DNA of 64,000 nucleotides from Puffinus mauretanicus. Lineage: Eukaryota; Chordata; Aves; Procellariiformes; Procellariidae. The notes under the pieces were generated by a model. The model did not search any database and was not told where the DNA came from. It saw only the letters and a list, made by a program, of their open reading frames with translations. Position 1 is the stretch's first letter, and every line of letters starts with the position of its first letter. A program made the position numbers and the translations under genes. Positions 38,401 through 51,689 of the stretch are shown piece after piece. Location of the stretch: assembly GCA_023333565.1 (NCBI GenBank), contig JAJKFH010002273.1, positions 1,736,001 through 1,800,000 of the forward strand, read 5' to 3'.

Positions 38401-41400
38401 GAGATGACATTTTTAAATGCCTGGTATTTCAGGTGGATTCTATCCAGCCTGGAAATGGAGTTGGTAGTCCACATACTTAGAATATCTCAATATTGTAGGC
38501 TTTTCCGGGGGGGAAAGGGAGGGGTGAGGAAAAAGTAAGGGGTACTTAATGAAAAAGCCTGTCTGACATGTAATTACTGTAATTCTACCTTTGTCCTAAC
38601 ATCTGATTTGAAGCTTTTTATTTTTGTGCTCTTAATGCACGTATTTAGAGTGCAATGATAAGTTCTATGACAAATTGGCTTATCCCATTCACTTGCTTTT
38701 GTAATCTGTTTAGGATTAACAGATTTTGTATGAACACAAGAAAAATACAATAAAGTCAATACCTATACCACCTTTAGTATTGACTTGAATTCAAGTACTT
38801 CTTCATTAGCTTGTTAAACTTCAGTCTATATCAGTTTATTACAGAGACTGTTATTTTAATGAATTCTCTTAGAAAAGAAACATTGAGATCATCCACTTGG
38901 AGAACAGTCTGCTTGGTCTGGGTAAAAAGTGTAATTTTATAGGGAGATCTTCAAAACATGGTAGACAAAATTCTGGAGGCTGTAACCTCATGCAAAGCCC
39001 AATATCCTTGTCATACCCATTGTTAGGTTTGGCATCTAGCATTGATCAGATCCTTGTTCAGCACTTCATAGATTTGGTTTTAGCCATTATTTATCTTTTG
39101 ACACTGAGGGTGAGATGAGAAGGAACTTTCAACTGCTTTCCCATGGCAAAGCCTCTTGAGAAATAAAAAAGGAAGACAAAGTTTTGTGTCTGCTAGTCAT
39201 CTCCATCTCCCAGTCCATTATTTTTTTGCCCCCCAGTTTCAAGTTTTTGGTCATGGTTGCCCACAGTAACAACAGATTTTAAGTCATACTTCCCCACAAA
39301 TAATAGTATTTCCTGACTTTCTTAATGCTTGGATTTATTTTCAGGCATTTGACTCAGCAGTAGTGTGGCATTGGCATAATGATTTACAGTTTTACTGCTG
39401 CCCACAAGATTCTGTAAAAGCAATAGCAAAGCTTAAGATTTTTCTTAACTTCATAGAAAGAACGCTCACAAATTATGTGCTGTAGCTGATGGTAATGTCA
39501 CAGCTTTAATTAATATCCTGCTTACGTTTACCAAAAAGGAAAGAAGTATTTTAAAATAATGACTTAAATTCTGCAGGTGATGTCTAAGACCCAGGTCTAC
39601 AAAATTTCAGCAGAATTTTTGTTCTTAACCCAAATAAAGATTTCAGAAAAGCTCTGCCAATTTGCTGGTAGCCCATGCTTTTATCAACTGTCTGCTTTTT
39701 TATTATTGTGGGGACTCGCAATTAGTACTGCCCCAGCTAAGGTAAGCATCTCATTCTGAATTCATGTCTACAACTGCTTGGGACATGCAAACTAAATGCT
39801 GCTATGCTGTCTGAAAAGTTTGGTTCCTAGGGTTATCTCCTTTTTATGGGATGGGTTCTAAAGTATGGCAGTTTTGTCAATAGAGACCCTCATTTTAGAA
39901 AGATAATGGCTGTAAAAGCCAATTTTCATTGTGGTGCTTTGTTTTACATGGTAGCCTATTAGACTGCTTGCTCAGGAAGCAACACCGCAAGATGTAGAGG
40001 AGGTGAATTTGAATCTCTTGTGAATCCCGAAGGAATATTGGAAGTTAGTCTACACTTCTTGAACAAGTGCTCAAATTGCAAAGGCCTTATCTAGTAAAGT
40101 CAGAAATAGCTGTATATTTTAATTGGAAAAAGTATAAAACCATTCAAAAAATGCCCTCAGTGTTCCCACTTAGAAACTCTTAAGTAGAGCTGTGCTTTTG
40201 TTCTTAATGTAAACCATATGAGCTCTTGTCTGTCTTTTTGCTGCTTGCGCCTCATGGATGTGTAATTCTGACCTAAAACTCCAATGAATGTGTAATTAAT
40301 AGAAACGTTTTTCTTAAAATTAACTGATATTCATTTCTGAGTTCTGACTGATAACTGAGTAAATTAAATAGCATCATTTTAGACTAATTTTCTTTCTATT
40401 ATTTCATCTAAAGTTTCGCAGATGGTTATACCAAATTTTCTGAAGTTGTAATTTTTCTAGCGTGTTTGACACTCAAAAATAGGAATTTCACTGTCATATA
40501 CTCTAATCTCAGTTATTTTAAGCTTAGGAAGATTAGATGCTTTATTTTGAAACCTTAAACTTTTGTTGAAAACAAATGATCTAATAATAATAGATTAACG
40601 CTCATAGATCTAAGTAAGGATTGAGAAAATAGAAGAGTATTTGTTACTCTTCTACTTTATATACCAATGCTTCCATTAAAGTCATGGAGATTTTGTTTTG
40701 TTTTTAAATGCTAAGTATTCTTATTGAAGTTGTGGCAGCCATCTGCTGGATGTGTTCCCAATGTCAGTTCTGAAGAAAGAGGTAATGTAACTGTCTTGAA
40801 ATTCTTAAGTGAAAATACTGCATTTAATGTTCAGTAGCCAAATGGAATTACCTCATGCTACCCTCGATTTGCAGAAAGGAATACAAAACCCAAGGAACAG
40901 TTATTTCTGGTAAGGCAGAACAATCTCAATGGTAATTTTTTCAAAGCTGCTTCACTGCTGGACATTTAAGGGACAGTATTTTAATGCCACATATGCAAAG
41001 TAATTATTAAGGTCATGACATGTTAGTATTCTAGCCCTCTGAATTAAAAGACTTTGTTTCGATATTTATTCCTCATCTGAGATTTGCAGCTGTGTCTGGA
41101 TGTACAACGCAATGTACAAGATTGAAAAATAATTTTTCTTTCTAAATTGCCATGAATGTCTGTGCCCCATAATACCGTTTTGTAATGAGATCCCTGGCTG
41201 GCCAGGAATACGAGTGGTGAGAACCAAGTCTGGCTACTACTGAAAACTTAGGTTTTAACTAAATACAAAACTAAAGTAAAGTAGCAGTCTTTGGTAGGAA
41301 GACCAAAGAGCTGTTGGGTGTCATCTGCTCTGTGATAATTTTGCACTTTGCGTGGTAGTCTTTTGCTAATTTTTTCCTGAAGTCTAGTCTACCTCCAGAG

Positions 41401-43301
41401 GAGTTACTGCATGAGCAGCGTACTGCATGTGGATCCTATGGGGAATCAAGCTTTCACGGACTTCCCCAGCTTTCTCCCTCTCAGGGCCAGGTGTTCTCTG
41501 AGTCTCCCCATGTCTGTAGGACCTGCTCTGCTCTGGCTTCCGTGACACTGTCTCTTGTTTCTGGCTGTAACTAATGCTTCATGATTTCTGCTTAGATGTT
41601 TGCACCATTTGCTATATATAACAACTGAAATAAATGATGTGGTACTTCTTTACAGACTGCTGGGTGTGGTGAATCCACTTCAGTGGAGGCTTTGACTTTT
41701 GCACTGAAGTACCAAAGTGCTGCTCATATTGATACAGGAAGCTTCTAAAGCCTGAAGTGAGAGAGTCCAAAATATGGGGGCCAGTTGCTAGCTTAGAAAG
41801 AAACATACTGTTGAAGATTAGAAAGAAATTCTAGGCCCACAATAGCCAGTTGTTGACTTAATTAGCTCCAGAATCCTACTGTAAATGAATTAATATTTAC
41901 CTCCTATGTCTGCATTTCTCAGGAAGGTTGTGCATTTTTTTTTCCTGCTTACCTCTTTAAACTTAAAATTGGAGGATGTGTCTGAAAGGTCTAAAAGCCG
42001 TTTGTCTGAAATCCGTTTTCCAAATATAGGCTAATTAAAACCAGCAATGTTAAAATGAATCACTTCCCACACTGCAGAAGCAAAAGCTTCAAGCATTTGC
42101 ACCTACCATTTGAAAGTATATAATAATTATTTATCACTAACTTCTCTGTGAAGTTCATTTCTTGAGTATCTGCAATACAACATACAAAATCCTTTTGTAG
42201 ACACAAAGATTCCACCTTCAAAAAAAAAAAGAAGTACATAATTGAGTAACAGGAAAGGGGAAAAAAGTTAATTTCTGTTTATTTTAAAGCCTGCTTTATG
42301 AAGAAAAAACATGATTGGATTCATTTCAGACAAGACGGATTTCTTCAGGATATTCGATCAAAACATAACTTAAAACTTATGTGTATGGTACATAATTAAA
42401 CATATGAAATTTCTTTGTGTTTTAACAGTAGTTTATGCCGTATCTGTTGCTTGGTGGTTCTTAAATGAGGTTTACTGTGGAGAGGGACTTTTCATTTGTT
42501 TACTGTTTTAATTATCATGAACCGAGATTGATGATTTTGTAAAATTCCATTATCACTCCTGTGACATAAACCAACACTGATCATATTACAGTTAACAACC
42601 AAAGTGTCCATAAATAGTTCTGGATTTTTGACAGTCTAAATGTGTGTTTTCATGCATACTGACTTGCAGCTTTTAGTTCATATTGATTTCCAACTGCCTG
42701 TGTGGTTTAACTAACTTAATAGAACCATGACTACTTTGATACAAGTGGTTATTTGCTTTCAGCTTTTTCACTGCTGGGAAAGAGAGGGAATTTATAAATA
42801 AAGTCTTGAAGGATACCTTTTATCATAGCCAGTGATGAGTTTATAAAAAAACATACAAGCATTTGAAAATAATTAGGAGGAGTTTAAGATCCAAGAAAAT
42901 TTTGTTAGTTTGGCTGATGGCAGAGGAATCATCAGCTTCATAAGCTATATTTTAGATGACTGAAGAAAGAAAAAATAGTTTTCTGATAGGTCTGATGCAA
43001 TATCATTATATCATCCTTCAAGGACAGCTGTTGAATTTCAGTCCTCAAGTTTTTCTATAATTTTGGCTAGGTAGTTTTCTTCCAGAAAAATTTCCATACT
43101 AAAATAATTTCCAATCTCCTTTAAAAGAAGAGGTTTTTTGTATATAAAAAAGCGCCACATTTGAAATACATTCTTCATAAAATTGTCTACAACACAGTAC
43201 AAAATAATTCTACCAGTGACTGCAGGTGTTTTTTGAAGAAGCCATTGGTGTTATTTTTTTGAAAAGGGTGTTTCTATTTTGACAAACTCTTGGTTGCTGA
43301 C
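32433..43301. other. Unique AT-rich non-coding sequence, no gene seen
   Basis: About 11 kb of AT-rich DNA. A pyrimidine-rich stretch at 33773-33850 precedes an open frame of about 60 codons with no recognisable similarity. An A15 run lies at 35999-36013. A GC-richer patch lies at about 41390-41560. No repeat family or exon could be supported. Confidence 0.65.
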
Positions 43302-43881
43302 TGTTGTGGGTTAACCCCAGTAGCCACCCAGCTGCTCGCTCTCTTCCCTCAGGAGGATGGGGAAGAGAATTGGAAGGGTAAAAGTGAGAAACTTGTGGGT
43401 TGAGATAAGAACAGTTTAACAGGTAAAGCAAAAGCCGCGCACGCAAGCAAAGCAAAACAAGGAATTCATTCCCTACTTCCCATGGGCAGGCAGGTGTTCA
43501 GCCATCTCCAGGGAAGCAGGACTCCATTACACGTAACCGTTACTTGGGAAGACAAACACCATCACTCCAAACATCCCCCCCTTCCTCCTTCTTCCCCCAG
43601 CTTTATATGCTGAGCATGACGTCATATGGTATGGGATATCCCTTTGGTCAGTTGGGGTCAGCTGTCCCGGCTGTGTCCCCTCCCAGCTTCTTGTGCACCC
43701 CCAGCCTCCTCGCTGGTGGGGTGGGGTGGGAAGCAGAAAAGGCCTTGACTCTGTGTAAGCACTGCTCAGCAACAGCTAAAACATCCCTGTGTTATCAACA
43801 CCCTTTTGGTCATAAATCCAAAACATACCAGCTGCTGTGAAGAAAATGAACTCAGTCCCAGCCAAAACCAAGAATACAACA
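43302..43881 (-). mobile_element. Solo LTR of a class II (ERVK-like) avian endogenous retrovirus
   Basis: About 580 bp homologous along its whole length to the two LTRs at 53.6-55.8 kb, in the same minus orientation. It starts with TG (TGTTGTGGGTTAACCCC on the plus strand) and ends in CA (plus-strand AATACAACA), the canonical LTR termini. No internal retroviral sequence lies on either side, so it is a solo LTR, normally the product of LTR-LTR recombination. It is more diverged than the other two: the ATTAAA polyadenylation signal has become GTTAAA. No perfect target-site duplication is visible (GCTGAC before, CTGCAG after). Confidence 0.92.
43602..43624 (-). promoter_or_regulatory. LTR core promoter: CRE plus TATA box
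   Basis: On the minus strand a perfect TGACGTCA (plus 43617-43624) stands about ten bases upstream of TATAAA (plus 43602-43607). TGACGTCA is the consensus CREB/ATF site. The arrangement is the same in the other two LTRs, which supports it as the ancestral U3 promoter. Whether it still drives transcription is unknown. Confidence 0.7.
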
Positions 43882-46539
43882 CTGCAGGCGGCAAATTCCC
43901 AGAGTTGCTCTGTTCATGTTTAAACACCTAAATTGAACTAGGGTCATCATCATTATTATTACTTTATGTTCAGCAGTCCGCATTGTTCTCAGTTTGGAAC
44001 TGAAACCTTTTTATAAACTAAGCTTGAAAATTTGAATTTGAGTTTCTGGTTTCGTGCTTTCCTGTACGCTTTAACAAAGTTATTTTCTATTCCAGGATCT
44101 TGATAATTTCTGTTAAAATAATATGAATTTCATGTTGGTTAAATAGACTTGAATACTTTAACAACAACTGTAACCTACCATTTTGTTTTAAAAACAGTAC
44201 TTGTTTGTAGATAAGTTCCAAAATTAGCAGTGTTGTTGAAATTACATGTATGGAATAGGATGCTTATTTTATCCAAAATCCGTATTGATGTGTTTTCTCT
44301 CCTCCACCCTCCAACTTTCTCATGAAGTTCCAGGAGGGGAATGTATAGTATCACACAATCATTTGTGAGTTGAGGGCCCAGCAGCTACTAAACAGTGATC
44401 TTAAAGTTCTCCAGTCCTTTCCTCTTAGGTTATTATTGCTGTTTTCCTTTGAAAATGTGCTTCATATCACACTTGCCCATTATATCTGCCTAGATAACAT
44501 TTAATGGTATTACTTGGGTTTTTTTCTAACATTCTACAAGAAATTTCTGTGATTGTTTCATATATATGCTGCTGTATATCAATAAAAAAAAGCATTTGTG
44601 GGGTTAACTTAAGCAAATGCCGGTCTTTTTAAAGAAAGAAAATAGTAAGTACTGACTCACACCAATGGCAGTTTCATGCAGAGATGGTAATTCAGTATGT
44701 AACAGAACCCAGTTTCCCTAAAATCAGCCCACTTCAATTTCCAGAGCTAAAAGCTTAGTGTTTGATTAATCATTTTGGGTTTTTTTTTCATTCTATTTAC
44801 GGATTGTTTTTATTAATGCATTCTTCAAACCGAGACACAAAACATTATCGCTTTCTCGATCGCTATAGTAAGTGTTGAGATCTGAGAGGACCAGCTGTAG
44901 CAGCTGTGTTCCCCCTTGAATCTGGAAGCTAAAAAACTTTCATCTCCGTTGCTATCTCAGCTGCCGGTCTCGGGCTGTGGCCTTCCCATAACTCAAACCA
45001 ATTTCAAAGCAATGTAAGTAACCTCATTGGAATGCTTTTGGAAAACCACAGGAAGATTTTTTCTTCTTCTATTTTAAATAGTGCCTTTCCATTTTAAATG
45101 AATGTTTCCATTTTAAGGTAATCTATGCATGATGTCTGTCGTGAACTGACAGACCCATCCTATAGCCGGGTTAGGAATTTTGTTGCTGTTTTTTAAATGA
45201 GATGAAAAATGCAGTGATACCAGCAGGGCACATGGCATGAAAAGACTGAGCTTAAGAGGTTTGTTTAAATCTTTTTGATAGTTGCATATAAGGGTATGAC
45301 CTTTGAATCAGGTTGCACACAGAATTGTATTTCAGACACAGTTTTGCTATAAAGAGAAGATAACATTCCTGAAAGATGTACAAATCATTTATAAGTTACA
45401 TTGACATGATGGGCAGAAATGCATTAAACAATAGCAAAGCAGTGGGAGGAGAGCTTTTTAGACCTCGTGGTAAGACCATGCACTTAATGAGCGTTACTCT
45501 TCCTTCTTGATGTTTCTGACCTCAGAGAGAACCTCAGACTTTTTAACCTTTCTTGACTGAATCCAGTGAAGTGTAAAATACTAATAGTGTGGGACTTTCC
45601 AGGAAGGGACAAATTCCTGCTGCTGACCTTCATCAAAACTGAGAGAAAAGCATTTGTCTTTTCTTCTGAATCCGAAATCTGTGATTGCCAAGGTGACGAA
45701 ATACAGGAGAAAGCCTCTCTCTCCCCTGCAGTGTAGTGACAGAGTGGCTTACAGTCTTGCTGATAGGAATCTGTCAATAGGCAAGAAGCTGAGTGATAAC
45801 TAATCAAAATGCTAAGTCAGTAGCAAAAAATTGTTGAAACTAATAAAACTTTAATAGATCAAAAGAAATGATCAGACAAGGCACTGTCTTTCTGAATGCA
45901 TTCGCAAAGTAAACACTGGAAACCCCAGTTACAGAATTTGTACCAGTGGAAGAGCCAGTAATGACTCTCTGAAGGTTATATAATTAGATGTTTTATGGTT
46001 TAATTTTATCTAATTATTTGCAGCAATTTATCTCAAGATAAGACGTGTCTGTTCCAAAAGATCTGCATGAATTAGCTCTATCTTTTCAGTGTCGACAATG
46101 ACCATGTTTCTGTCTCACAAAGGACAGTCAGAGCTACTCTGGATTCATTGAGATGCTTCTATTTTCAAAACAAATGCTGCCTTCTAGCCTAGCCCTGAAC
46201 TTTCTCCTGCTTGACCTGGCTCAGAGCACTGCTTTGTGATGGGATGATCAGGGAGGCAGTGCCATAGAAAACATGAGCTGGGTACCAGAAGGTTTGCAGT
46301 GTAAAGACCCCACATCCTTCCATACAGGTTCAGCTAGTATTGCTCCAGTCATCGCTTCTCCTTGTGTAATTGCAGCTGCATCCCGTTGCTAGCGGCTCCT
46401 TGCAGATGCATAAAATTTCTCTAAGCGGATAGCAAAAGCATGCTTGAGTGGCAGACTGTCGCTGCTGACTTTCACTTTCTGGCTATTGACCCAATTAGTA
46501 GTCTCATGGTGAATTCCAAATTAAGTGGTATTTTACAGC

Positions 46540-46556
46540 ACTAGCACAGTGCTAGT
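46540..46556. repeat. Perfect short palindrome ACTAGCAC-A-GTGCTAGT
   Basis: Eight-base arms around one central base, all matching. It may be chance in a window of this size. No flanking element was recognised. Confidence 0.6.
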
Positions 46557-47638
46557 AATCGCTCTTTTAAGCCAGCAGGGAAAGGCATCATCCTCTTAAT
46601 TTCTGGTGTCAGGGGAACTTTTAGAGTTTATGGATGATGATTTCTGTCTCTCTCCCGTTTATGACTGGTAACTGAATGATTTATAGTTTATCGTTTCTTC
46701 TTTCTGTTCAGGAGAGAACTAATACAGGAGAAGTATGTTTTGGGGGTGTAGAAAAACGGAAGAATTTAAGCACGAGGTTTCATTACTATTCTTTGAACCT
46801 TCTAAATGATTTGACCTTTATCCATAAAGCGATCGCTGTGGTCAACAAAGGCTAGTATTGATTTACAGCACAGCTAACCTGTCAGTTCTAAGATCAGCCT
46901 TTGACCTTTTGTTTTGTTGCTGGAAAAATTATGGTACATGCCTAAGTCATACTGTTTAATAGTTTTTTTTCTATATTCAAAAGGCCAAAAGGCTCATTTT
47001 AAATAAATCAGCCAGTTTAATAATCTGGGTGGCAAATTGTCCATAATTAAGAAGTTCAGAAAACCTGACTGCCAAAAATATTTCGCAGAATTGAACAATG
47101 AGTTTTTTCAGGAGACAGTAAATGTGCATGTTTCACAACGGGTAGCTGCCTTCTGTTATCACGTGCATTTTTCTTCCTTCTTGCTTGTCTTTTAACTCAC
47201 ATCTGTACCAAGTGGGAAAAAAAAAAGTGGTAGACAAGATCCTGATTGCTGCATTTTTCATGTTTTAAGCTTCCTCCTTTTTAATCTTCCTCACAAACAG
47301 AACACCACTGAGAGGGTCTGTTTCCTTCCCACTTCTTCATAGATAAAGTATATGTTTGCCCTCTTCTCTAGAGCAAGGTATACCAGTTCACAGCAACTTT
47401 AACCTCAAACACATGAAAGATGCTTTTTTTTTTTTTGCCAGGATGTCAGCTTAGGGAATAGTGTTTACATTGTTCAGTAATATGGCTTATGTAAGTTAAA
47501 TGTGCTGACTGACCATTTAATTGTGCAGATGGCTTCTTTTCTTTGGTTTGTCTGTATTTGGTTTGAAATTGTTTGTAAAAAGCAGTTAATGGAACTGATT
47601 TGAATGAATTATAGTCCTTGCCCATGCACCTCCCTCTT

Positions 47639-47662
47639 CCCCCCCCCCAAAAAAAAAAAAAA
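47639..47662. repeat. C10-A14 composite homopolymer tract
   Basis: Ten C directly followed by fourteen A, closely matching the C9-A15 tract at 15697-15720. Length is likely to be unstable and error-prone in assembly. Confidence 0.8.
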
Positions 47663-50600
47663 GTAGTTTTATACATTGAATACCATTTTTTTATTTCTGC
47701 AAAGTGGGTTACGGTATTATCATTGGGGTTGTATGGATATATAGCATTATGCATATAATAATCATCACAGTCTCAAAGCTTATTATCTTTTCGTTTATGA
47801 TTTTAGTCTAACATTCCACATTTAGTAATGGAAAGTACTTCCATTAAAATGTGAATAAAATTTCAAGGGAATGCAAAATGTTGCTAACCATAATTTAGAG
47901 CAAAATTTAACTTTTATATTTTGAAGGGAAGAATGTAATTGGGTTTTAGAGAAGACAGGATTGGGGTTCTGAACTAGGTCGTAGTTTCTCCTTCTGAACA
48001 ATAGAAAACAACAAGTCCCGTGTCCCTGCCAGACACCACTTAGAGTTTACATATGCTTCAAAAAAGCAAATGGATTGACTCTGAGGAAAACCTCAGCAAG
48101 TTGCCTTTGTTACCCTGGATGTTTTTACATAGTTTACGTGAAATAAAATGCTCTTTTGTTTCTTTTAAGCTGGATGTAAAACTCTCGTTACATGTCACAG
48201 ATAACTGCTAGTATCTTCAGGTCTCTGAAGCAAAGAATATTCTTTGAACAATTTCATTGAACAATGACTTTGTCATTAATTCAATGTTCCGAATATCCGG
48301 GCATCCCCACCCCAGATTGCCCATCCATAGATGCAGATATCCTTGCAGCTTTATTTTTATCTAGGACTCAGTCTAGAGCTGTATGATAGGGGATTAGATA
48401 TGCTTGCAGGAACACACAGCTGTATCAAAGGGTTTGTCAATACTAACCTCCTTTTAATGATCATTCATTTTCAATTCCAAATTCAAATTGATGCTTGGAT
48501 CTTGTTTCCATGACTACAATTTCAGTTCTCTGAGATCGGTTATATTTAATGCCTATTTATGTCAGCAATTCATGTACTAGAAATATGTAGATAGGTGTAA
48601 ATTAATATCGGTTTAGATTCTCCTTTATGCAAAGACTGGAACACAATATCATGGCATAATATATAACTAGCAGGCACGATACTAGAAGACAGTGTGAGGA
48701 TATGTAGTTCTGTGCAGTATTAATATACTGAAAGGAGTCATATCTAGACTTGGCTGATTTGGTTAGGCAGGCAAACTCCCTCATTCTACTTACCCCAGGG
48801 AAAACAGATGCCAATGCAGAGGAAGAGCTTTAATAATAGCAGTAGATTTGCCATCTGTCACCTTGCTGGACAAATAATCAAGGATTAAAGATTTAACGCC
48901 TGAGAGGGTTTGTTTTTTTTTTAATTTCTGTTCTGGATTTTGTACGTAAATCCCTATGAACACTATAGCGGCGTTTATTGTACTTACATTTTCCTATGGA
49001 GAGCAACCTTCAACAATCTCCTCCTGAAATCCCACCTTTTGTAAGCAGCTTTGGAACACATGTAGTTATCAAGGGGTGCATCATAGAAGGCATCTTGTTT
49101 GATTCCTTTGCAACTAGATTTTTCCCTCTTCGTTATTTCCCTGGAATGAAAAGAAGAAAGAAATTGAGTAATCATTACTATGTGTTGCTACAGAACCTAG
49201 GATCTGAAAGCACTATTTCAAGGAGTCTGTTACTTGCTGGAATTAAGTGCAAAGGTACACTTACAAATAAAACCCAAGCACATCTTCCTGCTCTAGTTTT
49301 GTATGACCTCTAAGTTTCAGAAGTTTTAACTTGCTGAAAGGTTAGACAATACGTTTTGAATGTGGGTGTTAAAGATGGTTCTTAGAGGGGCACTTGTCCC
49401 TCTATATTTAAATAACACTGCAATAAACAGTTGCTGTAGTTTAGTCATTTCAGTTGCTAAATAAAGAAGAAAAACAGGAGGTGAAGAAACTCTATGCAAT
49501 GTGTGCTGTATGTGATACCACGCACAGTGCAGGTAGGTCTATGATGTGAGATAGTACATGGGTAAAGAAAAAACAGCCAGGAGGAGTATAAGCTAATATG
49601 AAAGAAGTAAATGGTAAGTGATGATGACAGCCCATCAGCAGCCTAGCAGTTTGAGTTCTGTGTAAATATTGCAACGGGACAACTTTGATAAAACTGCTTT
49701 GCAACTTTGAGACTTTGTAGGAAACATTACTGTTACAGAGATGCTATTTAGAAATCACAAAGTTAGTTGTCTGTGGGGAAAAATGGAGTAAAGGAAATAC
49801 TGATTAATCAGAAGACAGATGGAGGGGTAAGATGTTAAGGGGCCTCGATAGTTAAGGTTATCATAGAGAATAGCACTTGAAATATTGTTATCATAATAAA
49901 ACTGTAAAAATGGTCTACACATGCACCCTTCAATTGTGTGACGAAACAAAAGGGGATAAAGAGGGCAGAGTCTTTCTAAATATCTGATTCCAGTTGTGAA
50001 ACAGGTTGTGGGACAGGTTCCAGTCTCAAAGAATAATGAGATTGAAATTGTTATTTCATATTTTCGGCCTCACTTAAGAAGTACTTTGTTTTTCTGTGCC
50101 AGAGACGTGATGATGTGCCATTGAATCTTTTTGACAGTGTTTAAATAAATGAGTGTAAAAACCTCAGAAACAATTTTCCTATCATGTTCTGTGTCTTTAT
50201 AACACAGAAACCTCCAAGTCATGTGCATAACTTTTTCACTTTCTTTAGAGACATTTGGCACGGAGAAAATGGCATGGAAATGTAAGAAAGGTGTACAGAA
50301 CAGGAACAATGTCCTCCTAACTGCAAGAAATCATACTGGTTTGCGATACAGTTTTGATATTATGCTTTTCCCAAGAGAGGCAGCACTGGGAGTTCCTCGC
50401 AATTCCCTCAGAGGCCCTGGGGAGAACAGAGTTGCTTGTGTCACCTTCAGCCTTCTCATAACCCTGACCCTTCAATCAATGACTGTTCTGTCTGGTCACC
50501 TGCGCAGTCAGCCAGGAGGTTAGACTATTCTCTGATACACAGCTGATCAAATGCTTTTTATTTTCTTTCTTTTCCTCTTTGGCTCTGTAACATCAGAATA

Positions 50601-51510
50601 TCTTCAGAGAGAGGCACTGAGCACTAAATGATATGGTACAAACCCCACCCTTTCTACGATTGCCACATACAGAGTGAGGGTTTACAAACAAGATGGGAAG
50701 GGAGTTCAAAAAGGAGTTTGCTTTTCCAAACTGTGTGAAATATAAACTACCCGATAGAGTCCTCTGATCACGTTACCTAATCGATTCTTTGACCTTTCAG
50801 TGCTTCAGCAGTTTGGTCTCTCCCGTTCTTTGTCTGTAGTACAAAACTATTTCTAACAAATGGGAATGTTTTGGCATAGCTGAAGTTAGTGGATTGGTTA
50901 TTACACTATATAGGTGAAAATGAACAGTACTCATGCAATGTGCACTTGACCTTACACACTATGAATTTTATACCCCTAAAAGTTGATGCCCTTGCAGAGG
51001 ATATCATCCCTCTTGCTCTTATGGCAAAAAGCATCTTTCTTTGCATTCAAGGTATTACTTACAGAGTAATTTAGAACTTCTTAAGATTGATGGCAAACTA
51101 ACCAAACCGATGTTTTCAGTTGTACAGTTGCATCATGAGATAAATACATTATAATTACAGTCTTAATTTGACTCAGATGAAGATAATATAAAAAATTAGC
51201 TATTGTACATGTTGTTGGCCTCCCCTGATTTTATCAAATAGCTTTGAGAATACTTAGTTCACAAGTGAGTAGCTGGTTGTGAATTAGTCAGTATACTACT
51301 ACTTCCCTTAGAAAGAGCCAGGATTCTTTTTAATTATATGTACAGGTTGTGTGTCTTTGAAAACTGGGATTACAGGCCTCAGCTGGGATGTTCATTGAGA
51401 GGACAAGTGGAATCCTTTGGAGCTAGTAGCCTCATTTTGCCTAGAATTTTATTCTCTCCTTTTTTTTAATTACTGGGCTTTAAATTTCCTGTGTGCAGAA
51501 GAATTAAGGA

Positions 51511-51689
51511 GTGGGATTTTCAAAAGACTCGGCAGTGGCCTAATCTGTACTCAGTGAAGTTAGTGATAAAACACTCAAAGCTGGATTTGATAGGATTAAG
51601 CCGATTTACACCATCTGTGAATCTGGCCCCCATTAACTTTAGTGGTAGCAGATTTAACCAACACTGAAAGCTTTTGAAAACCCCATCCT
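51511..51689. mobile_element. Palindromic MITE-like ancient repeat
   Basis: The left end GGGATTTTCAAAAG (51513-51526) is inverted at the right end as CTTTTGAAAACCCCA (51671-51685), with one mismatch over the core. Inside this, GTGGCCTAATCTGTACTCAG and AACTTTAGTGGTAGCAGATT are also inverted counterparts, so the arms extend to roughly 45 bp. The middle contains GATTTACACCATCTGTGAATC and TGGCCCC, wording I associate with an old palindromic repeat common in turtles and crocodilians. No transposase is encoded. The assignment to a DNA-transposon MITE is inference from the terminal inverted repeats. Confidence 0.6.

Larger units (their letters stand above)
43882..51510. other. Unique AT-rich non-coding sequence, no gene seen
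   Basis: About 7.6 kb without a supported exon or repeat family. It includes a perfect 8+1+8 palindrome at 46540-46556, a T13 run near 47424 and the C10-A14 tract at 47639-47662. Stretches near 44.8-45.0 kb and 46.0-46.6 kb are less AT-biased and could hold conserved elements, but this cannot be shown from one sequence. Confidence 0.6.

Noticed and set aside
46540..46556. Perfect 17-bp palindrome as a miRNA hairpin or operator
   Set aside because: Arms of eight bases are far too short for a miRNA precursor, and flanking bases do not pair. It is kept only as a repeat.
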